Below, in pieces: positions 32,890 to 41,837 of a DNA stretch of 64,000 nucleotides (its first letter is position 1; each line of letters opens with the position of its first letter). The position numbers were made by a program, and so were the translations under genes. Location of the stretch: the NCBI GenBank assembly GCA_963775085.1, contig CAVZHO010000020.1, forward strand, positions 62,001-126,000. Direction: 5' to 3'. The notes under the pieces were generated by a model. The model did not search any database and had not been told where the DNA came from. It saw nothing but the letters and a program-made list of their open reading frames with translations. Source of the DNA: JAAFIP01 sp963775085. Its GTDB lineage: Bacteria > Pseudomonadota > Gammaproteobacteria > Burkholderiales > Burkholderiaceae_C.

Positions 32890-34623
32890 ATGCTCTCGTT
32901 AACAAAATTATTCCAAGGCCTGGCCTTACCCCGTCTTCACCTGGCCAAGAGTCTGGGTTCGCTCTACCTGGTGCTGGGTTTTTTGCTGGCTTTATGCATC
33001 CCCCAGTTGGCTTCAGCGCAAACCCAAATCACCAACACCGCTTCTATTTCTGTCCCGGCGGGTGTGTCTAACACGGCTGCGGGTTGCGCCAGCGGCACGT
33101 GTACGGTGGCCGATATCGACACGGTCACCACCAGCCTGCCCCTGGTGTCCAAAACCTTTACGCCTGCCACCATCAATGCAGGCGGCACCTCCTTACTGGT
33201 GATCACTTTTACCAACACCCATAAGCTGGTGTCGGCTAGCTTTAGCGCCCCCTTTACCGACGTTTACCCCACAGGCATGTTGAACGCAGCCACGCCTGCC
33301 GTCGCAACGACCTGTTCGGGCGCAGCGGCGGTCGCTACGGCGGGCGGCACGCAGATTTCGTCCCCGGCTGCCACGGTCGTGGCACCCGGCGCAAGCTGCT
33401 CCATCTCTGCGGTGGTGACCTCGGTTACCTCGCCATTGGCGGCCAACACCATTCCGGCCGGATCACTCAGCACCTCGGTGGGCGCAAACCCCAGCTTGAT
33501 TACGGCCACCCTGACGGTCAACGCCTCTGCCGACCTGGCCATTACCAAGACGGTGAGCACGTCCAGCGTAAATGCTGGCGGCACCTTCACCTACACCATC
33601 GTGATTGGCAACAAAGGCCCAAGTGACGTGGTCAACGCCACCTGGACAGACACCTTGCCCACGGGCCTGGGCACCATTACCAATATCGTGCCAAGCGCTG
33701 GCATCACGGGTTCGGCGGCAGGTAACGTCATCAGCGGCACCACGACCCTGTTGAATGGCCAACTGGCCACCTTGACCTTCCAGGTCAGCGCCGCTAACAA
33801 CGCCAGTGGCGTGCTGACCAACAGTGCCAGCGTATCTGTGCCAGCAGGCACGACCGATACGGTCGCGGCCAACAACTTCAGCACAGTCACGGTCACAGTG
33901 ACACCGGTGGCAGATTTGGTCATCACCAAGACCGCCAGCACCGGCACGCCAAACGCGGGCGGTACCTTCAGCTACACCATCGTGATTGGCAACCAAGGCC
34001 CGAGCGATGTGACCAATGCCACCTGGACAGACACCCTGCCAGCGGGCTTGGGCACCATCACCAACGTCGTGACCAGCAGTGGCGTTTCCGCTGCTGCTGT
34101 GGGCAGCACCATCAGCGGCACCAGCACCTTGGCTAACGGCCAGGTAGCGACCGTGACCTTCCAGGTCAGCGTGGCACCCACCGCCAGCGGCGTGCTGACC
34201 AATACCGCGACGGTGACGGTACCCGCAGGTACCACCGAGCTGGTACCTGGCAATAACAGCAGCGCCTTCCCGGTCACCATCGGCCAACTCGCCGCGCTGT
34301 CGGTGACCAAAACCAACGCGGTCACCAGCTTGGTCGCTGGCAACACCACCAGCTACACGGTGACCTTTGCCAACGCTGGCCCGTCGGCGGCCGGTGGTGC
34401 GCTGATCACAGACGCTGCGTCGGCCGGCCTGGCCTGCACCTCGGTCACCTGCGCAGCTACCACGGGCGGCGCGTCTTGCCCAAGCAGCATGCCTACCTTG
34501 GGTGCACAGGTACTGGCAGGCGCTACCAACTTCTTTGGTGCCGGCGAGACGATTGGCACCTTCCCGGCCAACAGCTCGGTCAGCTTGGTGGTGGTCTGTG
34601 GAGTGACGGCTACCGGGCAATAA
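32890..34623 (+). CDS. Secreted DUF11-repeat surface protein
   Basis: 577 residues from ATG 32890 (GGAGA just upstream). The signal peptide has a long n-region and cleavage near LASAQT (about residue 45). The rest is Thr-, Ser-, Ala- and Gly-rich beta sequence. Two tandem units of 127 residues start at nucleotides 33529 and 33910 (ADLAITKTVSTSSVNAGGTF and ADLVITKTASTGTPNAGGTF), then a third, more diverged unit. DUF11 repeats occur in secreted adhesin-like proteins. No LPXTG, IPTL-CTERM or other sorting signal follows, so it may be secreted or shortened at the C-terminus. No partner genes are adjacent. Confidence 0.8.
   Translation: MLSLTKLFQGLALPRLHLAKSLGSLYLVLGFLLALCIPQLASAQTQITNTASISVPAGVSNTAAGCASGTCTVADIDTVTTSLPLVSKTFTPATINAGGTSLLVITFTNTHKLVSASFSAPFTDVYPTGMLNAATPAVATTCSGAAAVATAGGTQISSPAATVVAPGASCSISAVVTSVTSPLAANTIPAGSLSTSVGANPSLITATLTVNASADLAITKTVSTSSVNAGGTFTYTIVIGNKGPSDVVNATWTDTLPTGLGTITNIVPSAGITGSAAGNVISGTTTLLNGQLATLTFQVSAANNASGVLTNSASVSVPAGTTDTVAANNFSTVTVTVTPVADLVITKTASTGTPNAGGTFSYTIVIGNQGPSDVTNATWTDTLPAGLGTITNVVTSSGVSAAAVGSTISGTSTLANGQVATVTFQVSVAPTASGVLTNTATVTVPAGTTELVPGNNSSAFPVTIGQLAALSVTKTNAVTSLVAGNTTSYTVTFANAGPSAAGGALITDAASAGLACTSVTCAATTGGASCPSSMPTLGAQVLAGATNFFGAGETIGTFPANSSVSLVVVCGVTATGQ
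33529..34290 (+). repeat. Two tandem 381-bp coding repeats in the DUF11 gene
   Basis: Unit 1 is 33529-33909 and unit 2 about 33910-34290. The proteins share GGTF(T/S)YTIVIGN, GPSDV, NATWTDTLP and SGVLTN. The DNA is also similar, suggesting fairly recent duplication or gene conversion. Confidence 0.8.
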
Positions 34624-35031
34624 GCCCGCTATCGCCGCTGGGCGATCCCCCCCGCCTGGATGGACGCGCCGCCCGCGTCTCACGTACCTCGTCCTATGGA
34701 CGGCGGGGCGGGGCGGGGCGGGGCTTGGGGCGCTGGCTGGTGGCGCTTTGAAAGTGCCCGTGATTTTGGTCTCCCACGACGGACCAAGGCGCGGCAGCAG
34801 ACAGCCAAACCTCCGGGCGATCGGGCGATGCCCAATTTACCACCGCACGGCAACGCGGCATGGGGGCCAGTGAGGACAGGGAGTGGGCACTGCACCCGAT
34901 CCGCAGGCCCTGCCCATCATGCCGATACGTTAGGTGGGGAAAAGCAGTTGCTATAAATAATATAGCTGATTACGTCCTGGTGACAAGGACTACAAGCCAA
35001 TAACGGCCATAAAACTGCTGAAAAAGCAGAG
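34624..35031. other. Intergenic region with a G-quadruplex-like tract
   Basis: No supported gene. Five GGGG runs occur at 34705-34730 (spaced by single C and then CTT). The region ends with a dispersed repeat copy (34948-34998). Confidence 0.6.
34948..34998 (+). repeat. Dispersed palindromic repeat, copy 10
   Basis: Intergenic copy: TTGCTATAAATAATATAGCT then GATTACGTCCTGGTGACAAG and GACTACAAGCC. It shows well the 5' TTGCTAT part of the full element. Confidence 0.9.
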
Positions 35032-35181
35032 TTAAGCCATGAAGACGGCAATAAACGCGATCAACAGCATCATGATCGCGCCCACCACCGGCAGCACGAT
35101 AGGCATCAACGGAACAATCGCTTCCACCGCATCAGGTTCAGCGGCGTGGTGGTCGGTGGAATGGTTGGCGGGAGCAGACAT
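35032..35181 (-). CDS. Small single-span membrane protein (49 residues)
   Basis: A short gene starting at ATG 35181 with GAGGAA 8 bases upstream. The product starts MSAPANHSTDHHAAEPDAVE, followed by IVPLMPIVLPVVGAIMMLLI and AFIAVFMA. That is a soluble, His-containing N-terminus and one C-terminal membrane helix. I do not recognise the family. The start site, signal-less membrane helix and codon use support a real gene. It lies alone between the DUF11 gene and threonine ammonia-lyase. Confidence 0.6.
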   Translation of the reverse strand: MSAPANHSTDHHAAEPDAVEAIVPLMPIVLPVVGAIMMLLIAFIAVFMA

Positions 35182-35390
35182 GGAAAATTCCTCAGAATAA
35201 ATACGGGTGCGCGGAGAATGGCGCGGTCAAGCGTATTTTAACGGGTAGTCGCCGAACACGATCCATGCTTGCCAAAATGATGCCTCGGGCTCTCTGGTCC
35301 ACCCTGTGCTTGCCCTTGTCTTGCCCTTGTCTTGTACGGGAGCCGCCCACGCCAAGTGCCAGAGCGGGCGCAGCCAGGGAGTCAGAAAGA

Positions 35391-36587
35391 CTAAACCGAC
35401 TGCGCCTCAAACCCCTGCCCGCGCAACGCCTCCAGCACCTGGGCCACATGCTCATGGCCACGCGCCTCGATGACCAACTCAATATCCACGTTCTGCGCCG
35501 CCCGCAGGGTAAAGGCGCGCTGGTGTTGCACCTCGTTGATGTTGGCACCCTCTTTGGCCACAATGGCGGTGATGCGCGCCAGCGACCCGGGCACATCGCG
35601 CGCGCCCACGCGGATGCGCGCCAGCCGGCCCGAACGCACCATACCGCGCTCAATGATGGAAGACAGCAGCAGCGGGTCGATATTGCCACCGCACAGCACC
35701 AGGCCGACCTTCTGGTCTTTGAACCGCGCGGGGTACTTCAGCACGGCGGCCAGGCCGACCGCGCCAGCACCTTCCACCAGCGTCTTTTCAATCTCCAGCA
35801 GCAGCACAATGGCCTGCTCAATGTCGCCTTCATCCACCAGCAGCATGTCATCCACCTGGCTGCGGATGATCTCCAGCGGCAGCAGCCCCGGCCGGCCCAC
35901 GGCAATGCCCTCGGCAATCGTGCTGGCGCCCTGCGGGTGCTGCGTGCCTTTGACGGCGTTATACATCGCCGGAAAGCGCTCCGCCTGCACGCCGATGATT
36001 TTGATGCCGGGTTTGAGCGTCTTGGCGGCTATGGCGATGCCGCCGATCAAGCCGCCACCGCCCACGGCCACCACCAGCGTGTCCAGATCCGGTACGGTGT
36101 GCAGCATCTCCAGCCCCACCGTGCCCTGGCCGGCGACGACGGCCGGGTCGTCGTAGGGGTGCACCAAGGTCAGGCCCTGCTCGGCGGCAATCACCAAAGC
36201 ATGGCTACGCGCCTCGTCCAGGGTGTCGCCATACAGCACCACCTCGGCGCCCAATCGCCGCGTGTTCTCTACCTTCACACCCGGCGTGAACAGCGGCATG
36301 ACGATCACCGCGCGCAGGCCCAGGCGGGCGGCGTGGTGCGCTACGCCCTGCGCGTGGTTGCCCGCGCTCATGGCGACCACGCCTTGGCAGGTGGCCAGAT
36401 CCAGCTGGGCCAGCCTGTTGCAGGCGCCGCGCTCCTTGAAGCTGGCGGTGAACTGCAGGTTTTCAAACTTCAAATAGATCTGCGCACCCGTGATCTGCGA
36501 GAGGGTTTTGCTCTCGACACAGGGCGTGATGAGCACCTGGCCTTGGATGCGCGTCGCTGCGTCCTGGATGTCTTGCAAAGTCAACAT
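35391..36587 (-). CDS. ilvA: Threonine ammonia-lyase (threonine dehydratase)
   Basis: 398 residues. PLP fold type II with the lysine motif FTASFKERGACNRL (about residue 52), SAGNHAQGVAHHA and VVAVGGGGLIGG (phosphate loop). A single ACT-like domain occupies about residues 325-398 (RLARIRVGARDVPGSLARIT). It deaminates threonine to 2-oxobutyrate. One ACT domain of this type fits the TdcB-like/short class rather than E. coli IlvA with two, so a biosynthetic or catabolic role is open. ATG 36587 chosen; the longer frame to 36692 is not conserved-looking. Confidence 0.9.
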   Translation of the reverse strand: MLTLQDIQDAATRIQGQVLITPCVESKTLSQITGAQIYLKFENLQFTASFKERGACNRLAQLDLATCQGVVAMSAGNHAQGVAHHAARLGLRAVIVMPLFTPGVKVENTRRLGAEVVLYGDTLDEARSHALVIAAEQGLTLVHPYDDPAVVAGQGTVGLEMLHTVPDLDTLVVAVGGGGLIGGIAIAAKTLKPGIKIIGVQAERFPAMYNAVKGTQHPQGASTIAEGIAVGRPGLLPLEIIRSQVDDMLLVDEGDIEQAIVLLLEIEKTLVEGAGAVGLAAVLKYPARFKDQKVGLVLCGGNIDPLLLSSIIERGMVRSGRLARIRVGARDVPGSLARITAIVAKEGANINEVQHQRAFTLRAAQNVDIELVIEARGHEHVAQVLEALRGQGFEAQSV

Positions 36588-36747
36588 CTGGCCATTGTGC
36601 AGACAATGGGGTGTAAGCGCGAGCCATTGTGTGGCTAATATCACACATGCGCCAGGTGTAAATAGTGCCCCGCTGTCTTCCCAAGCCTTCAAACCTGCGT
36701 TATCGTAGTTCTACCAACTAACACGGGGCAACCCGTTGGAGGCATTT

Positions 36748-39078
36748 ATGGTCAAGCGCTTGGCATCACTCAGTGCGGTTGCATTGGACGGTCAACTCAC
36801 CTCACCGGGGCTGAAAGACGCGCCCGTGCTGGACCTGATGTGCTCGCATTTTGTGTTGGCTCTGGCCGCCAAACAGGGCGCCAAGTTCAATGTGCGCCGC
36901 GACCTCAATAGCCTGCTGGCACTGGCTGGCCGCCACATGGTGTGGCCTCTGCATGTGCTGGAGAAAGTGCGTGAATTTTTAGCCCGCCGCTGCGTGGGCA
37001 ACGAGTTTTGGCGCGGCCACGAGGCATTAAGCCCCACCGAATTTTTAGAGCGCCACGGCGCCTGGCGCGGCCCCTATGAAGAAGGCACGCTGTTCTTTTA
37101 CCTGGACGAATACGCCAAAGACGCACCCAAAGACCTGCTCACGCTGCTGGCCGCCACCGACGAGTGGCTGGGTCGCGCGTTGAAAAAACACAGCACCCTG
37201 GTCGAGAAAAACATCGACGCGCTGGCCGGCCTGCTGCAACTGAACAAGGCCGAGCGCGCCCTGCTGCTGTACGGCACGCTGGCCCGCTACCAGCGCGACC
37301 TGCGCAGCCTGCTGGTGGAATTCAAAGTCAACAACGCGCCTGAAGCGTATGCCGCGCTGGCCGACATTGCCGGCGTAAAAGCCAGCGAAGTGGGCGAGGC
37401 ACTGCGCGTCGGCTCGCGCCTCGAGCGCATTGGCATGGTCGAGAATTTAATCTCCGAGCACAACATCACCGACCTGGCCGACCTGATGAAGGTGAGCGAA
37501 AAACTCCCCCCCGTGCTGATGCGCGAGTACCGCGACCAAAGCGAGCTGATGGCTGTGTTCACCCGCCCGGCCAGCAAAACGATGCTGGCTACGAAAGACT
37601 TTCATTTTGTGCAGGAAGAAGTCGATGTGCTGATCAGCCTGATGCGCAACGCGGTGGAGCGCAAAGAGCTGGGCGTGAACGTGCTGCTGTACGGCCCCCC
37701 CGGCACCGGCAAGACCGAGCTGGCCAAGGTGGTGGCGCAGGCCGCCGGGCTGGAACTGTTTGAAGTGGAATACGCCGACCGCGATGGCAATTCATTGAGT
37801 GGCCGCGACCGCTACCGCTCGCTGCAAATTGCACAAGTCTTTCTCAAAGGCGCGCAGCAAGCCACGCTGCTGTTTGACGAGGTGGAAGATGTCTTCCCGC
37901 CCATCAGCGTGGATGCCGCGCAACTGATGGCGCGGCAGGAGCAGCAGGCACTGTCGCCCTCGGTGAGCCAAAGCGTGAACGGCAAGGCCTGGGTCAACCA
38001 GATTTTGGAAGGCAACGCCGTGCCCACCATTTGGGTGACCAACCGCATCGAGCAGATCGACCCGGCCTTTCGCCGCCGCTTTGCCTACCACCTGGAGCTT
38101 AAGTCGCCACCCCCCGGTGCGCGCGAGCAACTGGTGCGCAAGACGCTGGAGGGCGTGGCCATCAGCGACGGTTTTGTCGCCAAACTCACCGAACGCAAAG
38201 GCCTGACACCCGCGCAGATCCGCACCGCCGTGCGCTTTGCCGGGCTGGCCAAATCGAGTGACGACACCACTGCGTTTGAGGGCCTGATCGAGCGCCAGCT
38301 GAAAAACTCCGACGACGCGCTGGGCAACAAGGCCGCCAGCGACAAAACCCGCAAGCAAGTGACGACATACGATTTGGACATGCTCAACGTGGAAACACGT
38401 TTCGACATTCCGCGTATTGTCGAGGCGCTGAAGGCGCGCGGCCACGGCACCCTGTGCTTCTATGGCGCACCGGGCACCGGCAAAACGGCCCTGGGCGAGC
38501 ACATCAGCCGCGCCCTGGGCAAGCCGTTGATCGTCAAGCAGGCCAGCGACCTGGTGAGCAAGTATGTGGGCGAGACCGAGCAAAACATGGCCGCCATGTT
38601 CAAGGAAGCCGAGGCCGAGAAGGCCGTGCTGCTGCTGGACGAGGCCGACAGCTTTTTGCAAGACCGCCGGGGCGCGCAGCGCACCTACGAGGTGACCGAG
38701 GTGAACGAAATGCTCCAGCAGATGGAGCGCTACAACGGCATCTTCGTCTGCACCACCAACCTGCTGGACCGCATCGACCAGGCCGCCCTGCGCCGCTTTA
38801 CCTTCAAGATCAAGTTCAAGCCGCTCACCAAAGAGCAGCGCGAGAAGATGTTTATCACCGAGGCGTTGAAGGGTGACGCGACCCAGTTTGACGACGCGCT
38901 ACGCACCCGCCTGGCCAAACTAGAGCAGCTGTGCCCCGGCGACTTTGCCGCCGTCAAGCGCCAGGTGGATATTTTGGCTACCGACTTCTCGGCCGATGAG
39001 TTTATCGAGCAGCTGGAAGCCGAGCACCGCATCAAACCCGAAGTGCGCGAGGCGCGCGGCATGGGCTTTGTGCAGTAA
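36748..39078 (+). CDS. Tandem AAA ATPase of unknown function
   Basis: 776 residues. An N-terminal helical part (1-285, no recognised domain) precedes two AAA domains. Domain 1: Walker A GPPGTGKTEL at 316, Walker B LLFDEVEDVFP, arginine-finger-like FRRRF. Domain 2: GAPGTGKTAL at 573, LLLDEADSFLQDRRGAQRTYEVTEVNEMLQQMERY, and LRRFTFKIKF. It resembles a family of stand-alone bacterial ATPases of the ClpA/FtsH-like AAA group. Strong GGAGG 5 bases before ATG 36748. There is no partner gene nearby, so substrate and role are unknown. Confidence 0.85.
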   Translation: MVKRLASLSAVALDGQLTSPGLKDAPVLDLMCSHFVLALAAKQGAKFNVRRDLNSLLALAGRHMVWPLHVLEKVREFLARRCVGNEFWRGHEALSPTEFLERHGAWRGPYEEGTLFFYLDEYAKDAPKDLLTLLAATDEWLGRALKKHSTLVEKNIDALAGLLQLNKAERALLLYGTLARYQRDLRSLLVEFKVNNAPEAYAALADIAGVKASEVGEALRVGSRLERIGMVENLISEHNITDLADLMKVSEKLPPVLMREYRDQSELMAVFTRPASKTMLATKDFHFVQEEVDVLISLMRNAVERKELGVNVLLYGPPGTGKTELAKVVAQAAGLELFEVEYADRDGNSLSGRDRYRSLQIAQVFLKGAQQATLLFDEVEDVFPPISVDAAQLMARQEQQALSPSVSQSVNGKAWVNQILEGNAVPTIWVTNRIEQIDPAFRRRFAYHLELKSPPPGAREQLVRKTLEGVAISDGFVAKLTERKGLTPAQIRTAVRFAGLAKSSDDTTAFEGLIERQLKNSDDALGNKAASDKTRKQVTTYDLDMLNVETRFDIPRIVEALKARGHGTLCFYGAPGTGKTALGEHISRALGKPLIVKQASDLVSKYVGETEQNMAAMFKEAEAEKAVLLLDEADSFLQDRRGAQRTYEVTEVNEMLQQMERYNGIFVCTTNLLDRIDQAALRRFTFKIKFKPLTKEQREKMFITEALKGDATQFDDALRTRLAKLEQLCPGDFAAVKRQVDILATDFSADEFIEQLEAEHRIKPEVREARGMGFVQ

Positions 39079-39134
39079 ACCAAGCCCAGCGCAGCGGTGC
39101 AAGTCGGCATCGCATGCGCTCTTGCGTGCGTGCA

Positions 39135-39179
39135 CATAAAAATGCCCGTTGCACCCCTGAGAAGAGGGTCGCAACGGGC
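39135..39179 (-). terminator. Intrinsic terminator of the YidB-family gene
   Basis: Read on the minus strand: GCCCGTTGC, inner pairs GACCC/GGGGT, GCAACGGGC, then ATTTTTATG. It lies between two convergent genes; the T tract is on the minus side. Confidence 0.75.
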
Positions 39180-39208
39180 GTTAGCACCAAGAATACTGAC
39201 CAAACATG

Positions 39209-39257
39209 GCCATAGTCCCTTTCATTGGGACATTTGTAGCTATCGTTTTTGTAGCAA
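39209..39257 (-). repeat. Dispersed palindromic repeat, copy 11 (at the end of the YidB gene)
   Basis: Sense orientation relative to the gene. TTGCTACAAAAACGATAGCT gives the last residues LLQKR and the TAG stop of the protein; the hairpin (GTCCC/GGGAC) lies after the stop. Confidence 0.85.
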
Positions 39258-39728
39258 GCCGCCCAGCATGCCCATCAAATCGCCAGCATTGCCCAGTCCA
39301 CCTGCAGGGGCTTGGCCGTTGGGGGTGAGGTGGTTGATCAGGCCAGGCAGGATTTGGCTCAGTTGCCCAGCCGCATCGCCGTGGCTCATGCCCAGCTTGG
39401 AGGCCAGGTCGCTGATGGTGTCCTGGCCCAGTGCGTTGGTCACTTGGTCGGCATCGACGGGTTGGTTCTCACCCGTGCCAATCCAGGAATTCATGGCATC
39501 ACCCAAACCGGCTTGCTGAAACTTGGCCGCCAAGCCGCCCAGACCGCCTTGCGCGCCGTCGTTGCCCAGCATGCCAATCGCCGCGTTGATGAGCTGGGCA
39601 TTGAGCCCGCCACCCGCTTGGCCACCGCCGCCGAGCAGGGATCCCAGGATGTTACCCAAGCCGCCTGCGCCGCCTTGTTGTTGTCCACCACCCAAAGCGG
39701 CACCCAAAACAGAAGTCAATAAACTCAT
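39240..39728 (-). CDS. YidB family protein (DUF937-like)
   Basis: 162 residues, Gly-rich: MSLLTSVLGAALGGGQQQGG, GNILGSLLGGGGQ, then the YidB core (SWIGTGENQPVDADQVTNAL, DTISDLASKLGMSHGDAAGQ, LSQILPGLINHLTPNGQ). Function of the family is unknown. GGAG before ATG 39728 defines the start. The last five residues and the stop codon are encoded by a dispersed repeat (39209-39257), which may have cut or replaced the original end. Confidence 0.88.
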   Translation of the reverse strand: MSLLTSVLGAALGGGQQQGGAGGLGNILGSLLGGGGQAGGGLNAQLINAAIGMLGNDGAQGGLGGLAAKFQQAGLGDAMNSWIGTGENQPVDADQVTNALGQDTISDLASKLGMSHGDAAGQLSQILPGLINHLTPNGQAPAGGLGNAGDLMGMLGGLLQKR

Positions 39729-39794
39729 AGGATTCTCCAAAAAATGTACTGTAAAAGCATTAGCAAGTTGCTAGCGCTCACTACTGTAGCACCA

Positions 39795-40961
39795 TTATTT
39801 GACGGCTGCACGACGTTGTAAGGCCAACCAGAACAAAGCCACACCCGTGACGGCTACGGGCAACAGACTGCCGTAGTTGAGCATTTGCCAGCCCTGGGTG
39901 GTCACCAGCGCGCCCGACGCGAAGGAGGACAGCGCCATGACGGCAAAGACGAAGAAGTTCAGCGCGCCCTGGGCCTTGTCTTTTTCGGCAGTGCTGAAGG
40001 ACTGCACCGCCAGGGTCGTGGAGCCGGTGAACAGGAAGTTCCAGCCCAAGCCGAGCAAAAACAGCGCCACCAAAAACTGGTGCAGCGCCTGCCCCGTCAG
40101 CGCCACGCCAATACAGCCAAACATCAGCAGCACGCCAACGCCCATGACGGGCAGCGCGCCATACCGCTTGATCAGATGGCCGGTAAAAAAGCCCGGCGCA
40201 AACATGCCGATCACATGCCATTGCAGTACAAAGGCGGCGTCGCTAAAGGGCAGGGCGCATTGTTGCATGGCAATCGGCGTGGCGGCCATCAAGAGGTTCA
40301 TCACGCCAAAGCCCAGGGCGCCGGCCGCCGCCGCAACGATAAACACCGGCTGGCGCATGATCTCAGGCAGCGGCCTGCCCGTGCCTGCATTGGTTTTGGC
40401 GGGCAGGGGCGGGAACTCCACAAAAGCCATCACTGCCAGCCCCAGCAGGGCGATGCCCGCCAGCGACAGGTAGGCGGCGGCAAAGGGCACCGACAGCAGA
40501 TTGCGCGTGGCCGCTGCCAGATTGGGGCCGATGATGGCTCCGATCAGCCCGCCCGCCAGCACCCAGGAGACGGCTTTTTCTTTGTAGTCCTTGTGCGCCA
40601 GTTCGGCAGCGGCAAAACGGTAAAGTGAGGCATTGGCGTTGTAGTAGCCCGCCACGACGGTGGCGGCACACAGCAGGGCAAAGTTGCGCGTGATCGCGGC
40701 GTAAAAGCACACCAGAGCCGAGACCAGGCCAACGGCCAAGCCGATCTGGAACGAGCGTTGCCTGCCCAACCGCGCCTGGGTACGTGCCACCAGGCCGGTA
40801 GACAGCGCCCCGCCCACTACATAGCCCATCACCGGCAGGGTGGCCATCCAGCCCAGCGGGGCCAGCGCCAGGCCGACCAGGCCGTTGATGGCGATAAAGA
40901 CGACGTTGTTGGTTAAAAACAGGCCTTGCGCAAAGACCATGAGCCAGAGGTTTTTATTCAC
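39795..40961 (-). CDS. MFS transporter
   Basis: 388 residues with about 12 membrane segments: VFAQGLFLTNNVVFIAINGL at the start, GYVVGGALSTGLVARTQARL between helices 2 and 3, a central loop near FVEFPPLPAKTNAGTGRP, and QWHVIGMFAPGFFTGHLIKR in the second half. It looks like the drug/sugar efflux type related to proteins annotated as UMF-like MFS; the substrate is not known. The start is GTG 40961 with AGGAA upstream. Confidence 0.85.
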   Translation of the reverse strand: MNKNLWLMVFAQGLFLTNNVVFIAINGLVGLALAPLGWMATLPVMGYVVGGALSTGLVARTQARLGRQRSFQIGLAVGLVSALVCFYAAITRNFALLCAATVVAGYYNANASLYRFAAAELAHKDYKEKAVSWVLAGGLIGAIIGPNLAAATRNLLSVPFAAAYLSLAGIALLGLAVMAFVEFPPLPAKTNAGTGRPLPEIMRQPVFIVAAAAGALGFGVMNLLMAATPIAMQQCALPFSDAAFVLQWHVIGMFAPGFFTGHLIKRYGALPVMGVGVLLMFGCIGVALTGQALHQFLVALFLLGLGWNFLFTGSTTLAVQSFSTAEKDKAQGALNFFVFAVMALSSFASGALVTTQGWQMLNYGSLLPVAVTGVALFWLALQRRAAVK

Positions 40962-41034
40962 GGTATTCCTTGCGGTGTGCCTATGCTGGCGTTATGCGGG
41001 TTGGGCCGCGCGATGCAGATATCGCCACGGGCGG

Positions 41035-41814
41035 CTAATCGGTGGCCAGTACCCACAGACTGAGCGCAGCCAGTGGCGCAGTCTCCGAGCGTAGCACGCG
41101 CGCGCCCAAGCTTACCGGGGTGTAACCGCAGGCCAGCGCAGCGGTTTCTTCGTTGGGACCGAGGCCACCTTCGGGGCCGCAGATGCATTCAATGGCGCTG
41201 GCTTGCGCCGTAGGGTTTGTCTCCGCTTGGGCCTGCACTGTGGGGCCCGGGCACAGCGCAAAGGCGTGCGCCGACACACTGGCGCTGTGGACGGACAGCA
41301 CACAGCCTAAACCAGGGTGCGCCGTGCGCTTGGCCACAGCAGACAACCACGCCGACCAATGGAGTACGGGGTGAATGATGGGCACCCGGTTGCGCCCCGA
41401 CTGCTCGCAGGCGGCCACCGCAATGGCTTGCCAGTGGGCGACTTTTTTCTCGGCCCGCTCGCCCGACAGGCGCAGCACGGTGCGCTCGGTCATCAGGGGC
41501 TGGATGCTGGCTACACCCAGCTCGGTGGCCTTCTCGACCAGCCATTCCATGCGCTCATTGGCGGGCATGCCGATGACCAGATGCACGGCGCGCGCGGCTT
41601 CACGCTCGACCGGGTCGTGCGCCTCCACGCGCACCCGCACCTCGCTGCGCCCCATCTGCGTGACCTCTGCGCTGTATTCGCCGCCTTGGCCGTTGAACAG
41701 GGTCAGCCCATGGCCCGGCTGCATGCGCAAGACCTGCACATGGCGGGCGCTGGCAGCGTCCAGCGCGGTTTCCAGATCCGGGCTGAGTACTTGGGGCGTG
41801 TAGAAACGGGGCAT
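41035..41814 (-). CDS. rsmE: 16S rRNA (uracil(1498)-N(3))-methyltransferase RsmE
   Basis: 259 residues. N-terminal PUA-like domain (HVQVLRMQPGHGLTLFNGQG), then a SPOUT methyltransferase domain with a trefoil knot: MPANERMEWLVEKATELGV, AACEQSGRNRVP, IGPEGG-type loop seen here as CGPEGGLGPNEE, and LGARVLRSETAPLAAL. It methylates U1498 of 16S rRNA. A roughly 40-residue insertion rich in Ala and Ser (around CVLSVHSASVSAHAFALCPG) sits in the second half and is unlike the compact E. coli protein. Confidence 0.93.
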   Translation of the reverse strand: MPRFYTPQVLSPDLETALDAASARHVQVLRMQPGHGLTLFNGQGGEYSAEVTQMGRSEVRVRVEAHDPVEREAARAVHLVIGMPANERMEWLVEKATELGVASIQPLMTERTVLRLSGERAEKKVAHWQAIAVAACEQSGRNRVPIIHPVLHWSAWLSAVAKRTAHPGLGCVLSVHSASVSAHAFALCPGPTVQAQAETNPTAQASAIECICGPEGGLGPNEETAALACGYTPVSLGARVLRSETAPLAALSLWVLATD

Positions 41815-41837
41815 GCTGGCAAATAGGTCAATGCAGT

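Noticed and set aside
35265..35400. Plus-strand frame opposite the end of threonine ammonia-lyase
   Set aside because: It soon enters antisense sequence of a clear gene; the direct repeat TTGCCCTTGTC near 35310 is short and unexplained but does not support a gene.
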